Origin: Lytechinus pictus
Lineage: Eukaryota; Echinodermata; Echinoidea; Temnopleuroida; Toxopneustidae
NCBI RefSeq assembly: GCF_037042905.1
Contig: NC_087251.1
Span: 33,397,001 to 33,461,000, forward strand
Reading direction: 5' to 3'
DNA: 64,000 bases
In this document: one piece after another, positions 1 through 11,214 of the stretch
How the letters are laid out: each line of letters opens with the position of its first letter
Numbering within the stretch: the first letter of the stretch is position 1
Notes under the pieces: generated by a model
What the model was told of the DNA's origin: nothing
What the model saw: the letters and a program-made list of their open reading frames with translations, nothing else
Database searches by the model: none
Translations under genes and position numbers: made by a program

Positions 1-1840
1 TTCAAGAAATATATGTGAATAAACAGAGCATATTTTCACGTAGAAATCACACTTGCGTCACATTAATATTATAATCAATATAAAGCATAGACATTCTTCT
101 TTATGACTGAACAAATATTATGAAATTTCATTAAGTAGCAAAGTCAGGAACCACAAAAAAAACACGGCAATATCCATCGCGAAATGACTGAAATTGCAGT
201 TGAATTGCCGAAGCATTATTAGGCAACAGCGGCGAGCGGACTTTATTTCATATATCTTAAAAATGCCTTTCCGATAGGGCAATGGTCTGTGGCCAAATGC
301 GTTGGCCATTGTTTTGTCATGTGCGAGGACCCTGGTTCGAAACTCTGATTTTTTTTTCTGGGTATTTTTTTTTAATTCCTTCCCCGTCCATACCCATCTT
401 TTTTTCTTTTCTTGTGAAATTCTATTCAGACCTGTATTTATCAAATCTTGCTTCTTAATTGCTGCTTTTGATTTTCAAGTTCTTGATTAGATTATTTCTA
501 CTCTTATTTGGGATGGGAGGGGTAGAGTTAAAAGTCAAGTCCACATCAACTAAAAATTATTTGAATAGAGTAATTTCCCTTGTTGTTTTTACTCAAAACA
601 GTCATATACACAAAACAATGATATATGCAAATTAGAGTTGTCACTCACATCACATTCGTTTCTATTTTTTGTGGCATTTTGTTTTTTATTCTTTGCAGAT
701 TTGATGATAGGAAACTCTTCATCTGATCACAATAGGTTATCTTTAACGGAACTGTTAAAATAGTAATTATATAAATTTGAATCAAAGTTTTTATGAAATT
801 TCCTGCAATATCTTGTTATTTTTCTTTAAATTCAAATGAATTTTTGATTGCGTGGACTTCTCCTTTACTCTTAATGTAGGGAATGCATAGCAAAATTTAT
901 CCAGAAACAAAATTGTCTTAGAATATGCAAATCAGTAATTGGACACATGTTCACTTTTCTTTCATCCAGGCCACTTCGTCACATCCACCAGGCTTTCAGT
1001 CTTGTAACAAAAATGATGAACCATCACACAACAGCACACAACATTCACAGTGCTTCACAATAAATATTTCACTTCTGTTCATACATGCAATAAATATTGT
1101 GGAAAACAAATAAAAGGCGTACCCATATTCAAATACCGTTTAAAAGGACAAATATATTATACCTTTCGAGAAAAATCAGCACGTTAAATATCTGATAACA
1201 AAACATAATTATGGGGCACTGCAAGAAACTTATGTTCAATTGCAAATCAAGCGTAAGTCTTAATTCAAATTCAAGCGTAATAAGGTCGAGTTGCAATCGC
1301 TATTCAACTACATGTTTAATCAAAGGACTTACCCTTGATTTGGGACGTGTGATTGAGTATAACATTTCTCGCAAAATGCCCTAGTAACATTAAAATTGTT
1401 CTTTCGTTTTGAATTGTGTGTTATTATTTTTGACAAGCTGTATTCCTGTCCAAGTCAAATTTCTTAGTTCTCTCCAAAACTGTGCTCAAAATTGTTTCCA
1501 AGATTGATAAAGAAAAATTTTCTTTTGTATCATTATCAGTCCACAACTTGCAAACCGTAGGTACTGGAAAGAGTGAAGAAAAAAATGGCTATATCCAAAT
1601 CATAGTAAAAGGACATGATGGAATCTCCCAGATTGAGGTAGCAAGCAGAGACCAGAAGTCACCAGAGTCAGCAAGTGTGCAGATCTGTGTGTAGAAGAGA
1701 GAAAAAAAGAAATAGTTTAAATAATCAAATCAAAGTATGAATTTAATTATCGTGATGATTGATGACGTGCGGTGGCATGTAATTCCCGGTCAACAACAAA
1801 TGATAGTAGGTTTAGACACCTGAAAAGTTCCACTCAGAAC
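1..1840. other. AT-rich non-coding stretch
   Basis: Apart from the SINE-like segment listed separately, I see no exon with convincing splice borders and no coding homology here. The open frame at 1482-1694 has ordinary composition but no recognisable domain, and it is flanked by AT-rich sequence. Nothing else can be supported. Confidence 0.5.
278..350 (+). repeat. Possible tRNA-derived SINE head
   Basis: GGTTCGAAACT at 334-344 closely fits a pol III B-box (GGTTCGANTCC). About 50 bases upstream lies an A-box-like stretch starting TGGCCAAATG, and a T-rich run follows at 349-372. This order resembles the tRNA-like head of a SINE. The cloverleaf cannot be closed well, so it is not offered as a functional tRNA gene. 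A chance match is possible. Confidence 0.3.
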
Positions 1841-1848
1841 ACTGGTGC

Positions 1849-2000
1849 TCTACCTCAAGTGATGTTTGTGTAGGCCCCACTCCACTTCACTACCGCTACA
1901 CTACCGTACATGTACGCCACACCTACCCGGGTAGGTGTGTAGCGTAGTGTAGGCTGTAGCAGTAGTGAAGTGGAGACTACACGAACATCACTTGAGGTAC
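1849..2000. repeat. Fold-back palindrome centred on ACCTACCCGGGTAGGT
   Basis: The perfect 16-bp palindrome ACCTACCCGGGTAGGT sits at 1921-1936. Outside it the arms match imperfectly as reverse complements: TACCTCAAGTGATGT at 1851-1865 pairs with ACATCACTTGAGGTA at 1985-1999, and CTCCACTTCACTAC pairs with GTAGTGAAGTGGAG. The total span is about 150 bp, consistent with a fold-back element or small MITE. A diverged half copy lies near 6605-6668. Confidence 0.75.
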
Positions 2001-2259
2001 GGTGCTCTCTGAGTCTCTGTGTCATTACAAAGGTTGCATTTATCTTCATTGTTGAAGGCATTACGCATACATATATGCAGCAACACTCTAATCAGAAAGA
2101 AACACCAGACTCTAATTTTGGCCCACCCAAGGGTTCATTACATGCCGCCGCGCACAGAAAATTCAAGCCATAGAAGTCGTGTGTTGTGGACCCAAGAAGT
2201 GAGATCCCAGCACGCGCGACCCACTAGTTAGAAATCCACTGCCAAACGCGGTTCGTGGT

Positions 2260-2289
2260 GCGAGGTTAGTATACTAATACTAACCTCGC
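2260..2289. repeat. Short perfect hairpin
   Basis: GCGAGGTTAGTA at 2260-2271 is the exact reverse complement of TACTAACCTCGC at 2278-2289, leaving a 6-base loop. It may be the core of another inverted-repeat element. No gene is adjacent. Confidence 0.6.
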
Positions 2290-3154
2290 AATACGTGTGA
2301 GTGATTTTGGCCAGGAATCAGGGTAATCACTGCTGAAAATTTGTCTGGCTTCATGACATCGGCATCATGGTGATATAATTCTCTGTATAATAAAAACTTA
2401 AACATTCCTCTGAAACAGCAGATTTTCAGCCATGGTCCATACCAGTGCTCCTAAATAATTTAATCGCCTGCCTGAGTCCTGACCAGTTTTAGAAATCTGA
2501 AGAAAAAATCTGCTGGAATTGTGCAAAAAAACATTATTTCTAAAATAAAGACTTTTTAATTTTAATAGTAGTTATGCCAAAATGCATGATTCTAAACTTA
2601 TATCAGATCTGTATCTGTCATCTGACCTGAATGCATCGTCAGAACAAGTACAATTTCCAATTCCAAACATGCTTACCTTGACTTTTGACTGGATCAAACA
2701 GCGTAACCTGCAACATGCATCGGGAGCAAGTGAATGGGACCGTGCAGCTTGGAGTTTTTCAATAGTTAGTAGAGCAACACAACGAAGACTGTCGAGTGGA
2801 CAAAATCGATCTTTCCAGTTCACAATTCAATAAAAAACGGGCAAAATAACACAGTTCTGGTTCCCTTATAGTCTGAAGTTGTCGAAAACAGAATTCGGAT
2901 ATCACAATACATGAAGAAAACTGTAAATTCGAAGAAAAATAGAGACCAGGAAGGTGAATCAGTTATCAGTGTACTGCTGGCTTGCACAGAGAGCTGAGTG
3001 AGCCGATCATGTGACGTCATTATTCTCGACTGTTTTTGATCTCATGATTGTCTGTCTGGGGGCGGCTGGGGGGCTGAGAAGGGTCTCTAATAATTTCATT
3101 TCTTGCATTTCCACGACATCAATAAGACTTTTTAGTGACATATGGGCAATTCCA

Positions 3155-5333
3155 GCGTAACGGACATGACGTTCAGACAAATTTTTGTAATTCAAAGGTT
3201 TATACAGTAGAATTAGCAGTCTTTTGATAATTGCTACTGAGCTTATCAGACACATTTAAGTATCAGTTACATACACATGAAATTTCAAATCGTTTCGTTG
3301 AACAGTTGCGGAGAAATTGCACTCTTTGTCAGCGTAACGGACATGACACGAAATGGACGAAGCATTTTTACCTCCTATTGCTTATCAAAATTCCTGTGAA
3401 TTCTTAGATTGCATGCACCTGACGCTGGTGTTAATTTAACCTTAAGATCATGCTCTATCCATAAAATGGTGTTTAACAAAAGATTTACAGTGCATTCTGT
3501 ATTCATAGCTCAAAATGTAGCGTAACGGACATGACACATGAAGCGTAACGGACATGACAGTTTCGTCCACTTTTTGTAAGCGAATATAATTATTTTATTA
3601 CAAGATATGGTACAAGTCTAATTGGTTACTTGTTAAGGCTAGAGGTTAGAGACACACATCATAACTGGTAATCTGTAATATCTCCTATTATTTTGCAATT
3701 TGAGAGGGGGGCTTTGCGTACAATATTTATAAAACAAAAAAATATTTGGAAAAATTTCTTTTACACCAGTTAACAACAGTTAATGATTATTTTCCAGTTA
3801 CTACCATCCGCCACATCTAATTAAAAGAGAAAAAGTTGATAGTAAAGATTATTTTTTATTCATGGCTTACTATTTGACAATATACACTAGCGTAACGGAC
3901 ATGACACCCTTCCGAAGTGAACTTCATCAGCACTTCTTAGTTGCAAAATGAAAGAAATATGAATAATGAATGTAATTATGTAACAGCAAAGTACCTTTAC
4001 TAACATTCTTAAGAAAAAAATGTAGATATTATTGGCACTTTTGGCAGGTATTATTAATTTAATAGCTATAGCCCACATGATAATTTTATATAGAATACCA
4101 TGCTTTAATAGTACCATAGGCACACTGAGAAGAGCAAATCAGATTTTTTGTGAGAAGAAAACAAAATGTACCAGACCTGATTAAATCCAAGATGAACATA
4201 CACCTGTATTATAAAATGTATTTTATGATAAAGAATATGTACTAGTATTAATGTCAATTTTAAGATTAAAAAAATGATATTAAAAAGTATTTTAAATTTT
4301 AATAGCAGTACCTGGAAACCAGTCTTTCATTATCGATTATGTACGAGTTATAAGGTAATCGGAATGTTTGTAAATCGCTTCTGAGATTTTTTTCATTCAA
4401 AATAAAGATCCTTGGTATAATCATCCTTTCATCAAATCTTGGATGTACTAAATCTTACGATCTTGCTTGCTGACAAATGTGGCTGTATCTAATTTCATTG
4501 TATTGTCTGCGCTGCTTGTGTACAAACGAAGATACATCATTCAAATCATGATTATGGCTGACCAAAATACTATGATGACATAATTTATTGATCGCGCCAC
4601 ATTCCTTCCACAGCCTCTTTGCTTTGTGATATTAAGAAGTGCCTCTGTAGATTCATGGATTCATAGAGCTACATCATGTAACACAGATATCTGAATATTT
4701 ACAACCTTGTTTTAAATGTGAGCCAGTGCCATCACTGAAGAAGTTGAGGGTTGGTGAAAGTCAGATACTTTGAAGCAATGTCATCAAAGATCTCATGAAT
4801 TCACAAGTTGGAGTTTTATCATGCTCCAAACTGTCAGTGCAAACACCTAAGATAATCAATTATTGTTCAAACACAAATGATGCAGATTGTGATCTGAGTA
4901 TGTTGCCAGATTTAGCTGCATCTTATCCTAATATTATGTGGCATACTGTTAATTCTCAGAAAAATATACCAGAACAAGAGCTGAACTTTCATCATTTACC
5001 AACTTCTAAAAATAGCTTGAATGACATGCAGATTCTAGGAGTTATTACATCCAGCTATCCTCAAGCAATTGAGACTGACCACAGTCTGTGACACTGAGCC
5101 TAATATTTTGTTTTTGTGAATGCTGCCTTTTGTCATATATTAGGTGTCATGTCCGTTACGCGAATTGTCATGTCCGTTACGCCATTTTTATGAAAATGAG
5201 AAGTGGTCAGGGAAAATGATTGCTACACATGGTAGGGGGTTTAATTCTAACATAGAATCTGAATCTGCAGTACCTTCAGACAAATTTCCTGTAAGCTGTG
5301 AAAACTTAAAGTGAAAAACGTAACGGACATGAC
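3155..5333. repeat. Cluster of eight 16-bp motifs GCGTAACGGACATGAC
   Basis: Exact forward copies begin at 3155, 3332, 3520, 3543 and 3890. Exact reverse copies lie at 5146-5161 and 5167-5182. A forward copy lacking the first G match lies at 5319-5333. Two tight pairs (3520/3543 and 5146/5167) have start spacings of 23 and 21 bp, about two helical turns. The DNA between copies is otherwise dissimilar, so this is not a tandem satellite. The left group points one way and most of the right group the other, as with subterminal transposase-binding repeats. No terminal inverted repeats were identified. Confidence 0.8.
4795..5091 (+). other. Unidentified 98-codon open frame inside the motif cluster
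   Basis: The frame starts at ATG 4795, with an in-frame TGA 24 bases upstream, and ends at the TGA after 5091. The translation (starting MNSQVGVLSC) has balanced composition with several Cys, His and Pro residues, but I recognise no domain or motif. It sits between the forward and reverse arms of the 16-bp motif cluster, so it could be a decayed transposon gene. It could equally be chance. Confidence 0.15.
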
Positions 5334-5942
5334 GCTGATAATGGTAAAGAAATCACATTAATCTGAAGATCGATTTCTCTAAAATTGATGAATGGCATGA
5401 AATATAACAATGATTTTCTGTTGATTTAAACATTAATCATCTATACAAAAGTTAAAATAGACCTGTGGGACCTTATTTGCTTTTAGTAGAGACAGGAAAG
5501 ATGAATTGTTTAAAAATAGCCACATTTTTTAGATTTTGCAATTTATTATTTTATTTTTTTGATGATGGAAAAAACCACAAAATTTTATCAATATTGTGAT
5601 TTTTCTATTGGAAATTGAAACTTTATAGATTACTTTTTAAGAAAATTTGACTGCTTAAGTGGAATCTGAAACTTCATTTTTTCTCGAAAGTGAACATTTT
5701 CCATGGAATTGCCCATATTTGTGTATAAAAAGACAAGACCTTTCCATTCATATATAATTTGTTTATAATCATCACTTTCGTGAATTTTCTTTGGATGTAT
5801 ACTTTAAGGAAAGGGTTTCCTGAAACCGCTGAGAAAGTGTCGCAGCAAAACTGCAGCATAAGTTTTCTAAATGACCATGAATCTGAGTGATGTTTATATT
5901 TTTGGAAAGAAGAATGATTACTTCGCCTGTTCATTTATTTGA

Positions 5943-5972
5943 ATTAGGCCCTAAGTAATACTAGGGCCTAAT
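5943..5972. repeat. Short perfect hairpin
   Basis: ATTAGGCCCTA at 5943-5953 pairs exactly with TAGGGCCTAAT at 5962-5972 across an 8-base loop. It lies in non-coding DNA with no other signal. Confidence 0.5.
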
Positions 5973-6604
5973 CACGGTTAGAAAGGCTATAATAGAAAAG
6001 TCTAACAGTTAGGCCTAACTTTAGATCTACTTTTGTTGTTTGACTTTGTGAAGTGAAAATACGAAAAATCTGTCAAAAACTCTCCATAAAAAAAAAAGAA
6101 AATAAATGTAGGTCTTGTAAAAAAATTGCTTAAATTTCACATTTGTAGGTCTTCGGCATGAACGAGACTGAGATATTCAGAAAGCTACATATGTGTACAT
6201 GTGTTAAAGATAAATTCCAGTTGTGGGGACGATCTGAAAATGACTTTTTACAGAATTTAATATAATGATCACCAAAGTGTCTGTTTGTATGAATAAAATA
6301 TGTGCCAAAGGATTCTGGAAGAAATTGTGTAATTGCTGAGAAATAAGCAAAATAATCGCAGATTCTGTCACTTCCGTCGGGTCTTTATTCCAGCAATAAT
6401 AATACACTGTCCCACGTGTGCCCATCTGTGTTGGCGATCTTCAGTGTGATCATTTTTTAGCTTAGATATTATGATTTCACAAAGTTCAGTTTATGTAACT
6501 GTACCAGATCTAGCTCCACGATGATATAGTAATACTTAACCTTGGTTCTACAGACTTTCTCACAAAAACAGTATTTTACTGCAACTACTGTCAATTAGCT
6601 TTAA

Positions 6605-6668
6605 GGTACCTCAGGCGAGGGTTCGTATAGCCTAGGCTCCTCTACACTTCACTACCGCTACCCACTCA
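6605..6668. repeat. Diverged half copy of the 1.85 kb fold-back element
   Basis: The segment contains TACCTCAG, GTTCGTATAG and CTTCACTACCGCTAC in the same order as the left arm of the palindrome at 1849-2000 (TACCTCAAG, GTTTGTGTAG, CTTCACTACCGCTAC). Only one arm is visible. It suggests a dispersed family rather than a single local palindrome. Confidence 0.5.
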
Positions 6669-6787
6669 TCTTCTCACCCACACTTCTGTCTACACTATAT
6701 TCCTATATAATCCTATTCCTATATTGTACAGTTTTCTCACATTTTTTTTTTTACATTAGACCCTTTTTTAATATTCTTTGTATTGAT

Positions 6788-7350
6788 AGGGAGCAGAAGG
6801 ATTGAGGATTAAGTCAGATATGGAGCGTTCCTGGAAGTACAGAAGTCCTCTACTCAAATGTCATTCATGGACAGTTCAAGCTTTGTCAGAAGTAGGTGTT
6901 CATACATGTTGATAAAGTTATTGATAGAGTGTTGATAAATGTTGTTCGGGAGCAGGAGTGTGATAACCCAAACCATAGAACATACTAGAGAAGTCGAGGA
7001 TCATTTAAGATACAGAATGCTCAATTGTCACTAATGAACACTTGGACAGTTCAAGCTTAGTCAGGGGTAGGTGTTCATCCATGGAGCGTGTTCATGTAGG
7101 TTTTGATAGATTGCTGATAAAGTTATTGATAGGTGTTGGTAAAGTGATTGTTAGGTGTTGATTAAGTTGTTGATAGGTGTCAATAGGTGTTGATTAAATG
7201 CTGTAAGGGAGCAGAAGTGTGATGAATAACCAACACCATGGAAGATACAAAGAAGTTGAGGATTAATTATGGAAAACTCAGTGTCACTAATGGAAAGTTC
7301 AAGTCTTGCCAGAGGTATTCACAGTTGATAGGGAGCAATTTGAACATAAT
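6788..7350. repeat. Degenerate tandem repeat, units about 160-260 bp
   Basis: Units begin with GGGAGCAG near 6790, 6950 and 7209, with a further start near 7325. They share, in order, a GAGGATTAA-like block, a GGACAGTTCAAGC block and TAGGTGTTCAT, followed by smaller GTTGATA-type sub-repeats. Units have diverged by substitutions and length changes. No coding capacity is shared. Confidence 0.6.
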
Positions 7351-7467
7351 AGGTGCAAGGATTGTAGAAAAGGGACTTCATGATACATTAGTTAGATTCT
7401 GCATTTTATAATTCAACTATCCATAAGTCAAATAATCGCCTAACTTTGAAGCTTTATTTCAGACTAA

Positions 7468-7597
7468 GGGCCCGTAACACAAAGCTTAGCAATCAACGTA
7501 AAAAATTTTGCTGCGATTGATTACATTGACTATAGTGTACAATTAATCATGGAAATTAAGGGTACAGTTAATCGCTAATATTTGCCTTACAGGACCC
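7468..7597. repeat. Short inverted-repeat element (MITE-like)
   Basis: The left end GGGCCCGTAACACAAAGC and the reverse complement of the right end (GGGTCCTGTAAGGCAAAT) align over about 30 bases, including the inner AGCAATCAAC / AGCGATTAAC. The span is about 130 bp. No target duplication is clear. Confidence 0.5.
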
Positions 7598-7682
7598 AGA
7601 ATATCTTAGTTGAATTTCGCCAAGTAAGGTTTAACACATTTATGTGGTCCCAAGAGATTTGACTAAGGCAGAGTCAACTGTA

Positions 7683-8256
7683 TTAAAGGAAACCAAAATG
7701 CAAGGAGAAAATCTATCTCATCAGAAAGAATAAAATAAGAGAACCAATCTAAAACTTGTTTTTATCAAAATCGGTTACATGTATAGAACAAGCGAGTTAT
7801 GGAAGTTTGAAAACTCTTCTTGTACTTTCTATGGGGATCCTCAAATTGGCAAACGTGCTTCAAAATGGCTGATTTTGTGGACAACTTTCCATTTGTTTTG
7901 TGCACAAATTTTCAGATTTTCCCCATTATCTTTCAAATTGCATCTTGCCTCCTTCTGAGCACAACATATGTCATGGAAAAATATAATTTACACCACATAT
8001 GTCAAGATCAGGAGGAGATAATGTGAAATATGTAAAATAAAGGGGAAAATCTTAAAATGTGTGTACAAAACAAATGGAGAGTTGTCCACAAAATCATCCA
8101 TTTCGAAGCACTTTTGCCAATTTGAAGATCCCCATAGAATGTACAACAAGACTTTTTAAACGTTCATAACCAATTTTGACGAAACTTGTTTTAGATTGTT
8201 CCTCTCATTTTAATCTTTCCAATAAGATTGCTTATGGGTGTTGGTTTTCTTTAAAT
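7683..8256. repeat. 570-bp fold-back element (palindromic MITE)
   Basis: The two halves are long imperfect reverse complements. The outer ATTAAAGGAAACCAA matches the complement of TTGGTTTTCTTTAAAT. Further in, AACCAATCTAAAACTTG, GGGGATC, ATTTTGTGGACAAC and GGGGAAAATC all reappear inverted. The symmetry axis is near 7970. The open frame at 7820-8026 lies inside one arm and has no coding merit. The size and lack of coding suggest a non-autonomous DNA transposon. Confidence 0.8.
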
Positions 8257-8791
8257 CCACACTATTACCTGTTAGCTATTGACCACCTACCTACCACTCT
8301 AGTTTCTAAAGCTCCTTGATTGCAACATTTATTCAGTGTTGTCTCTTTGCTAGTCAGAACCTTCCAGTACTTCAAAATTTTGACCAACACTGAATGGAAC
8401 AGGGTAGGAAATAATGCTTTATTTGTAGGGGCTATTTTTGTCCTATTTGGGGGCTATTTCTTTCATTCCAATGACCATTTTTTTATTTTTGCACAATGAG
8501 TCATTATGCTGTAAAACTATATCTCATCCTGGTTATGTACAGTATGTAGAATATTGATCATCTCCATGTCCTTGAATTGTAGCAGTTCTTTGGGCAACTT
8601 CCGAAAAGATGTTCACCCCAAAGCATTCAATTTTTTATTGTTGAAAAAAAAATGCTAATCAAACTTGTTTAGCAAATTATTCCCTGCGCCTTACAAAGTT
8701 GTGTAATAATTTTTTTATAGGAAATAAGCCCACCCTCCCTTCTCCTGAAAACACCTAACTTAAATGTTTTGTCATTTTGTCTCTCAATCAG

Positions 8792-8975
8792 AAATCTTAG
8801 GAAAGCCTGTGACAACTCTGGATTGGTGCAGGAGCGCAATGACTGTGCAGAGGCCCATAGTCAGGAAGAACTGGAGGAGTGAAAGGAAAGACACGAGTAT
8901 CACATGATGAAGATTGCAAAGGCCAAGGAACGCAGGGCTATAGGGGTCTACACCTCTGTGGAAGAGCTCGCAGAG
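8792..8975 (+). pseudogene. Exon-like remnant with CCCH-type zinc-finger signature
   Basis: A CAG acceptor ends at 8791. The frame then reads about 28 codons, meets TGA at 8880-8882, and continues 31 more codons to TAA at 8976. Around the motif the translation contains CDNSGLVQERNDCAEAH, ending in the C-x3-H typical of CCCH zinc fingers. It is followed by SQEELEE, the stop, then KERHEYHMMKIAKAKE. A TGG-to-TGA change is a simple explanation for the stop. CCCH fingers followed by an AHS-EELE stretch occur in HELZ and ZC3H7-type RNA-binding proteins; that assignment is from memory and tentative. The antisense open frame over the same bases is treated as a shadow. Confidence 0.45.
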
Positions 8976-9586
8976 TAAAACCAATCTTCTAACACAGTAT
9001 GATGTGGTAGGTTCTTGTGAAAGATTGTGTCATCATGAAATACAGACACAATAGCTGTAATGATTACGGAAATGGGTCAATACTCTGAAGTCAAGTTTAA
9101 TTAAGACTCTAGTCTAAAGTTTTCTGGGTAGCCAGTTATTACACAATCTTTAAAATTATAGGTGAAATTTATTACCAAATTTGACTTTTGAATCATTCAT
9201 TACTGCCTGGGAATGAGAATCTAAATAGATTTCTTCACCAACAGATAAAGGGGAAATAACACCGTAAACATAAAAAACGCCCAGTAAAATTATTTGGTTT
9301 TTTTTAGATTTATGGCTTCCTATAAGTTTAGCGCCGAAACCTATGTTAAACCAGACTTCAGAATGCGGAACATAGAATTTAGTGATTAATCAAGTCTGTT
9401 AATCCTGTGTTGTTTCGGCCATAATATGGTGCAATGAAGCAAGCTTCCAGAGGTACCATGCATGTAGAGATTTGGTATTGTATGGTGCCGGTTCAAGCAT
9501 TATCTGCTGGCAGTGAGGATATGAGAAAGAGACTCGATCAATCTCTATCCCTCGAATTATATATATATATCACTAAAATTCCCCTC

Positions 9587-9900
9587 ATTGCTTTGATGTC
9601 AATTATGTTTTCATGTATAGACTCATTAAGTAAAAGCCCCTGATGATAATTATCCTGACTTTGTTCCCAATTTTTTTTAAATCTAATTATTTTCATATTT
9701 GAAGTTTAAAATTCATCTTAAAATTTCTGGACATTTATCATAATTGCTTTGATTTCAATTATGTTTTCATAAATAGATTAATTAGGTAAAAGTCCTGAAT
9801 AATGACTTTCCTGACTTTGTTCTCAGATTTTTTTTCATTTTATTATTTTCACATTTGAATTTTAAACTTTATCTTAAAAAATCTGGGCAGTTATCATTAG
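9587..9900. repeat. Two tandem copies of a 156-bp AT-rich unit
   Basis: ATTGCTTTGAT at 9587 recurs at 9743. Both copies continue through CAATTATGTTTTCAT, a GTAAAAG block, CCTGACTTTGTTC and ATCTTAAAA, in the same order. The sequence between these blocks is diverged. Confidence 0.65.
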
Positions 9901-10204
9901 AATGAGAGCTTAAGGATATGAACTTCATAAATCCGCTATCTGTCTTGAAGAAGTTGCAAAGATTTGTGGTGCTGAAAAGTTTCCTAGTGTTATTTGACTA
10001 CTTGAACACTTGGTTGTGTGTGTACACATTTTTACAAAAGTTGAAGTATACAAGTTTTACGAAAGTTGAAATATAAAAAAAAAGGTTTAAACAATTACTA
10101 GTAGGATTTGATTTTTTGGTGAATCTGGTTGTCTGATCTCTGATGAAGAGATGTTGTGGATTTTTTCTTTTGTTTAGCCATTTCAATATTTTTTTCTTGT
10201 GCAG

Positions 10205-10258
10205 ATTACAGATGGGATTCCAGGGATCACTACTGATTGTTCAAAGGACCTGAGAAGA
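10205..10258 (+). pseudogene. Left half of an exon split by a MITE
   Basis: After a CAG acceptor at 10202-10204 the frame reads 18 codons, ITDGIPGITTDCSKDLRR, and stops making sense exactly where the palindromic element at 10259 begins. The right half resumes after the element, at 10548. Composition and splice border suggest a former exon of the same gene as the piece at 8792. The protein family is not identified with confidence. Confidence 0.4.
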
Positions 10259-10547
10259 ATTTCATGAGATTTTATCTGACAAGTCCTGTTTTATCTGACA
10301 GTTACCATAGGAACTGTACTTCTCAGCCAATCAAAATCAAGGAAAGTTGTCAGATCTGACAACTTGTAAAAAAAAATGTTGATGAAACACTCTCCAGTGG
10401 AGAGTTTCATTTACAATTGTAATCCGATAAACTTGTCAGATCTGGCAACTTTCCTTGATTTCGATTGACTGAGAAGCAATATTACTGTGGTAACTGTTGG
10501 ATAAAACAGGATTTATCCGATAAATTATCAGACAAGTTCTGCCATGA
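10259..10547. mobile_element. Palindromic MITE inserted in an exon
   Basis: The left arm carries CTGACAAGTCCTGTTTTATC, CCAATCAAAATCAAGGAAAG and TTGTCAGATCTGACAACTTG. The right arm carries the reverse complements (CTTGTCAGATCTGGCAAC, CTTTCCTTGATTTCGATTG, ATCAGACAAGTTCT). The centre is CTCTCCAGTGGAGAG. Two relatives lie at 54983-55128 and 56932-57070, so this is a multicopy family. It has no coding capacity and must have been mobilised in trans. Confidence 0.8.
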
Positions 10548-10636
10548 AGCGCTTTGCTGAGGGCAATACTTCTGGTCGAAGAAAGTATGCCTGGTGAAGA
10601 GACGACATTCCAGTGGGAGTTTGAAGTACAGTCAGG
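10548..10636 (+). pseudogene. Right half of the MITE-split exon
   Basis: The frame reads 29 codons (beginning SALLRAILLVEESMPGEE and ending FQWEFEVQS) plus two bases, up to the donor GTGAGA at 10637. No stop occurs in this frame although the other frames have several. Reading on the + strand continues the order acceptor, left half, MITE, right half, donor. The WEFEVQS ending suggests a beta-rich domain, but the family is not established. Confidence 0.4.
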
Positions 10637-11127
10637 GTGAGAATATATTACAAATAATGTCTTTATGTATTTCTTAAGGTATGTGATGTTAGCAATTGAC
10701 AAGAAATTTTCATGATGTCCGTATAATTTCGATTTCATGAGAATAAATGATGATGACGCTAGCTTCAGCGATGATCATCTAGTCTGTCTTGAACTTTCAT
10801 AGGTATGCATGCAGTACATTCTAATTTGCTGACACTGTATTTGCTCAACCAATTAAGCTATCCAATCATGACTTTGCCTTCTCCTTATTGTCAGGCCAGT
10901 CTAATGGAGATCATAATGTATTTACGATGTGAGGCAGTAGGAGGAATATTCAGACCATTGCATAACAGTTCATGGCAAACAATAATCATATTTTGGATAG
11001 ACAACTTCTTACAGATAGAGTCCTTCTCTTTCTGATGCTTAGTGAGATCGTAACTTTATCTATGGATTGGATGATCAAGACTTTGTAAGCCATCTATTAA
11101 CATACTATTAACAAATTTGTTTCACAG

Positions 11128-11214
11128 AAATATCTTAGAAGGGCTGGTCATCTTTATGACAAGCATCGTTTTGACTTCTGTTTGCCACAACCTGACAATG
11201 AAGACTGGCCTCAA
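11128..11214 (+). pseudogene. Exon-like segment, 29 codons
   Basis: It lies between the acceptor TTTCACAG at 11120-11127 and a possible weak donor GTATGA at 11215. The frame reads KYLRRAGHLYDKHRFDF followed by CLPQPDNEDWPQ, with no stop. The phase does not match the preceding piece (which ends two bases into a codon), so either an exon is missing or the gene is broken. The second frame is also open and longer, to 11311, so the frame choice rests on amino-acid character only. Confidence 0.3.

Noticed and set aside
278..350. Functional tRNA gene
   Set aside because: A B-box is present but acceptor and anticodon stems cannot be paired; kept only as a possible SINE head.
2572..2833. Opposed 83-codon frames on both strands, one with a GTAAGC donor-like site
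   Set aside because: No acceptor, no recognised domain and no way to choose a strand; left unannotated.
3007..3255. 82-codon - strand frame
   Set aside because: It includes one of the 16-bp motifs, and no other motif copy is coding in the same frame; treated as chance.
8784..8984. 66-codon - strand frame
   Set aside because: Antisense shadow of the CCCH-like exon remnant, which has the better motif and splice acceptor.
10436..10738. 100-codon - strand frame
   Set aside because: It crosses from the MITE arm into the exon remnant and beyond the donor; no motif, and the + strand reading explains the same bases.
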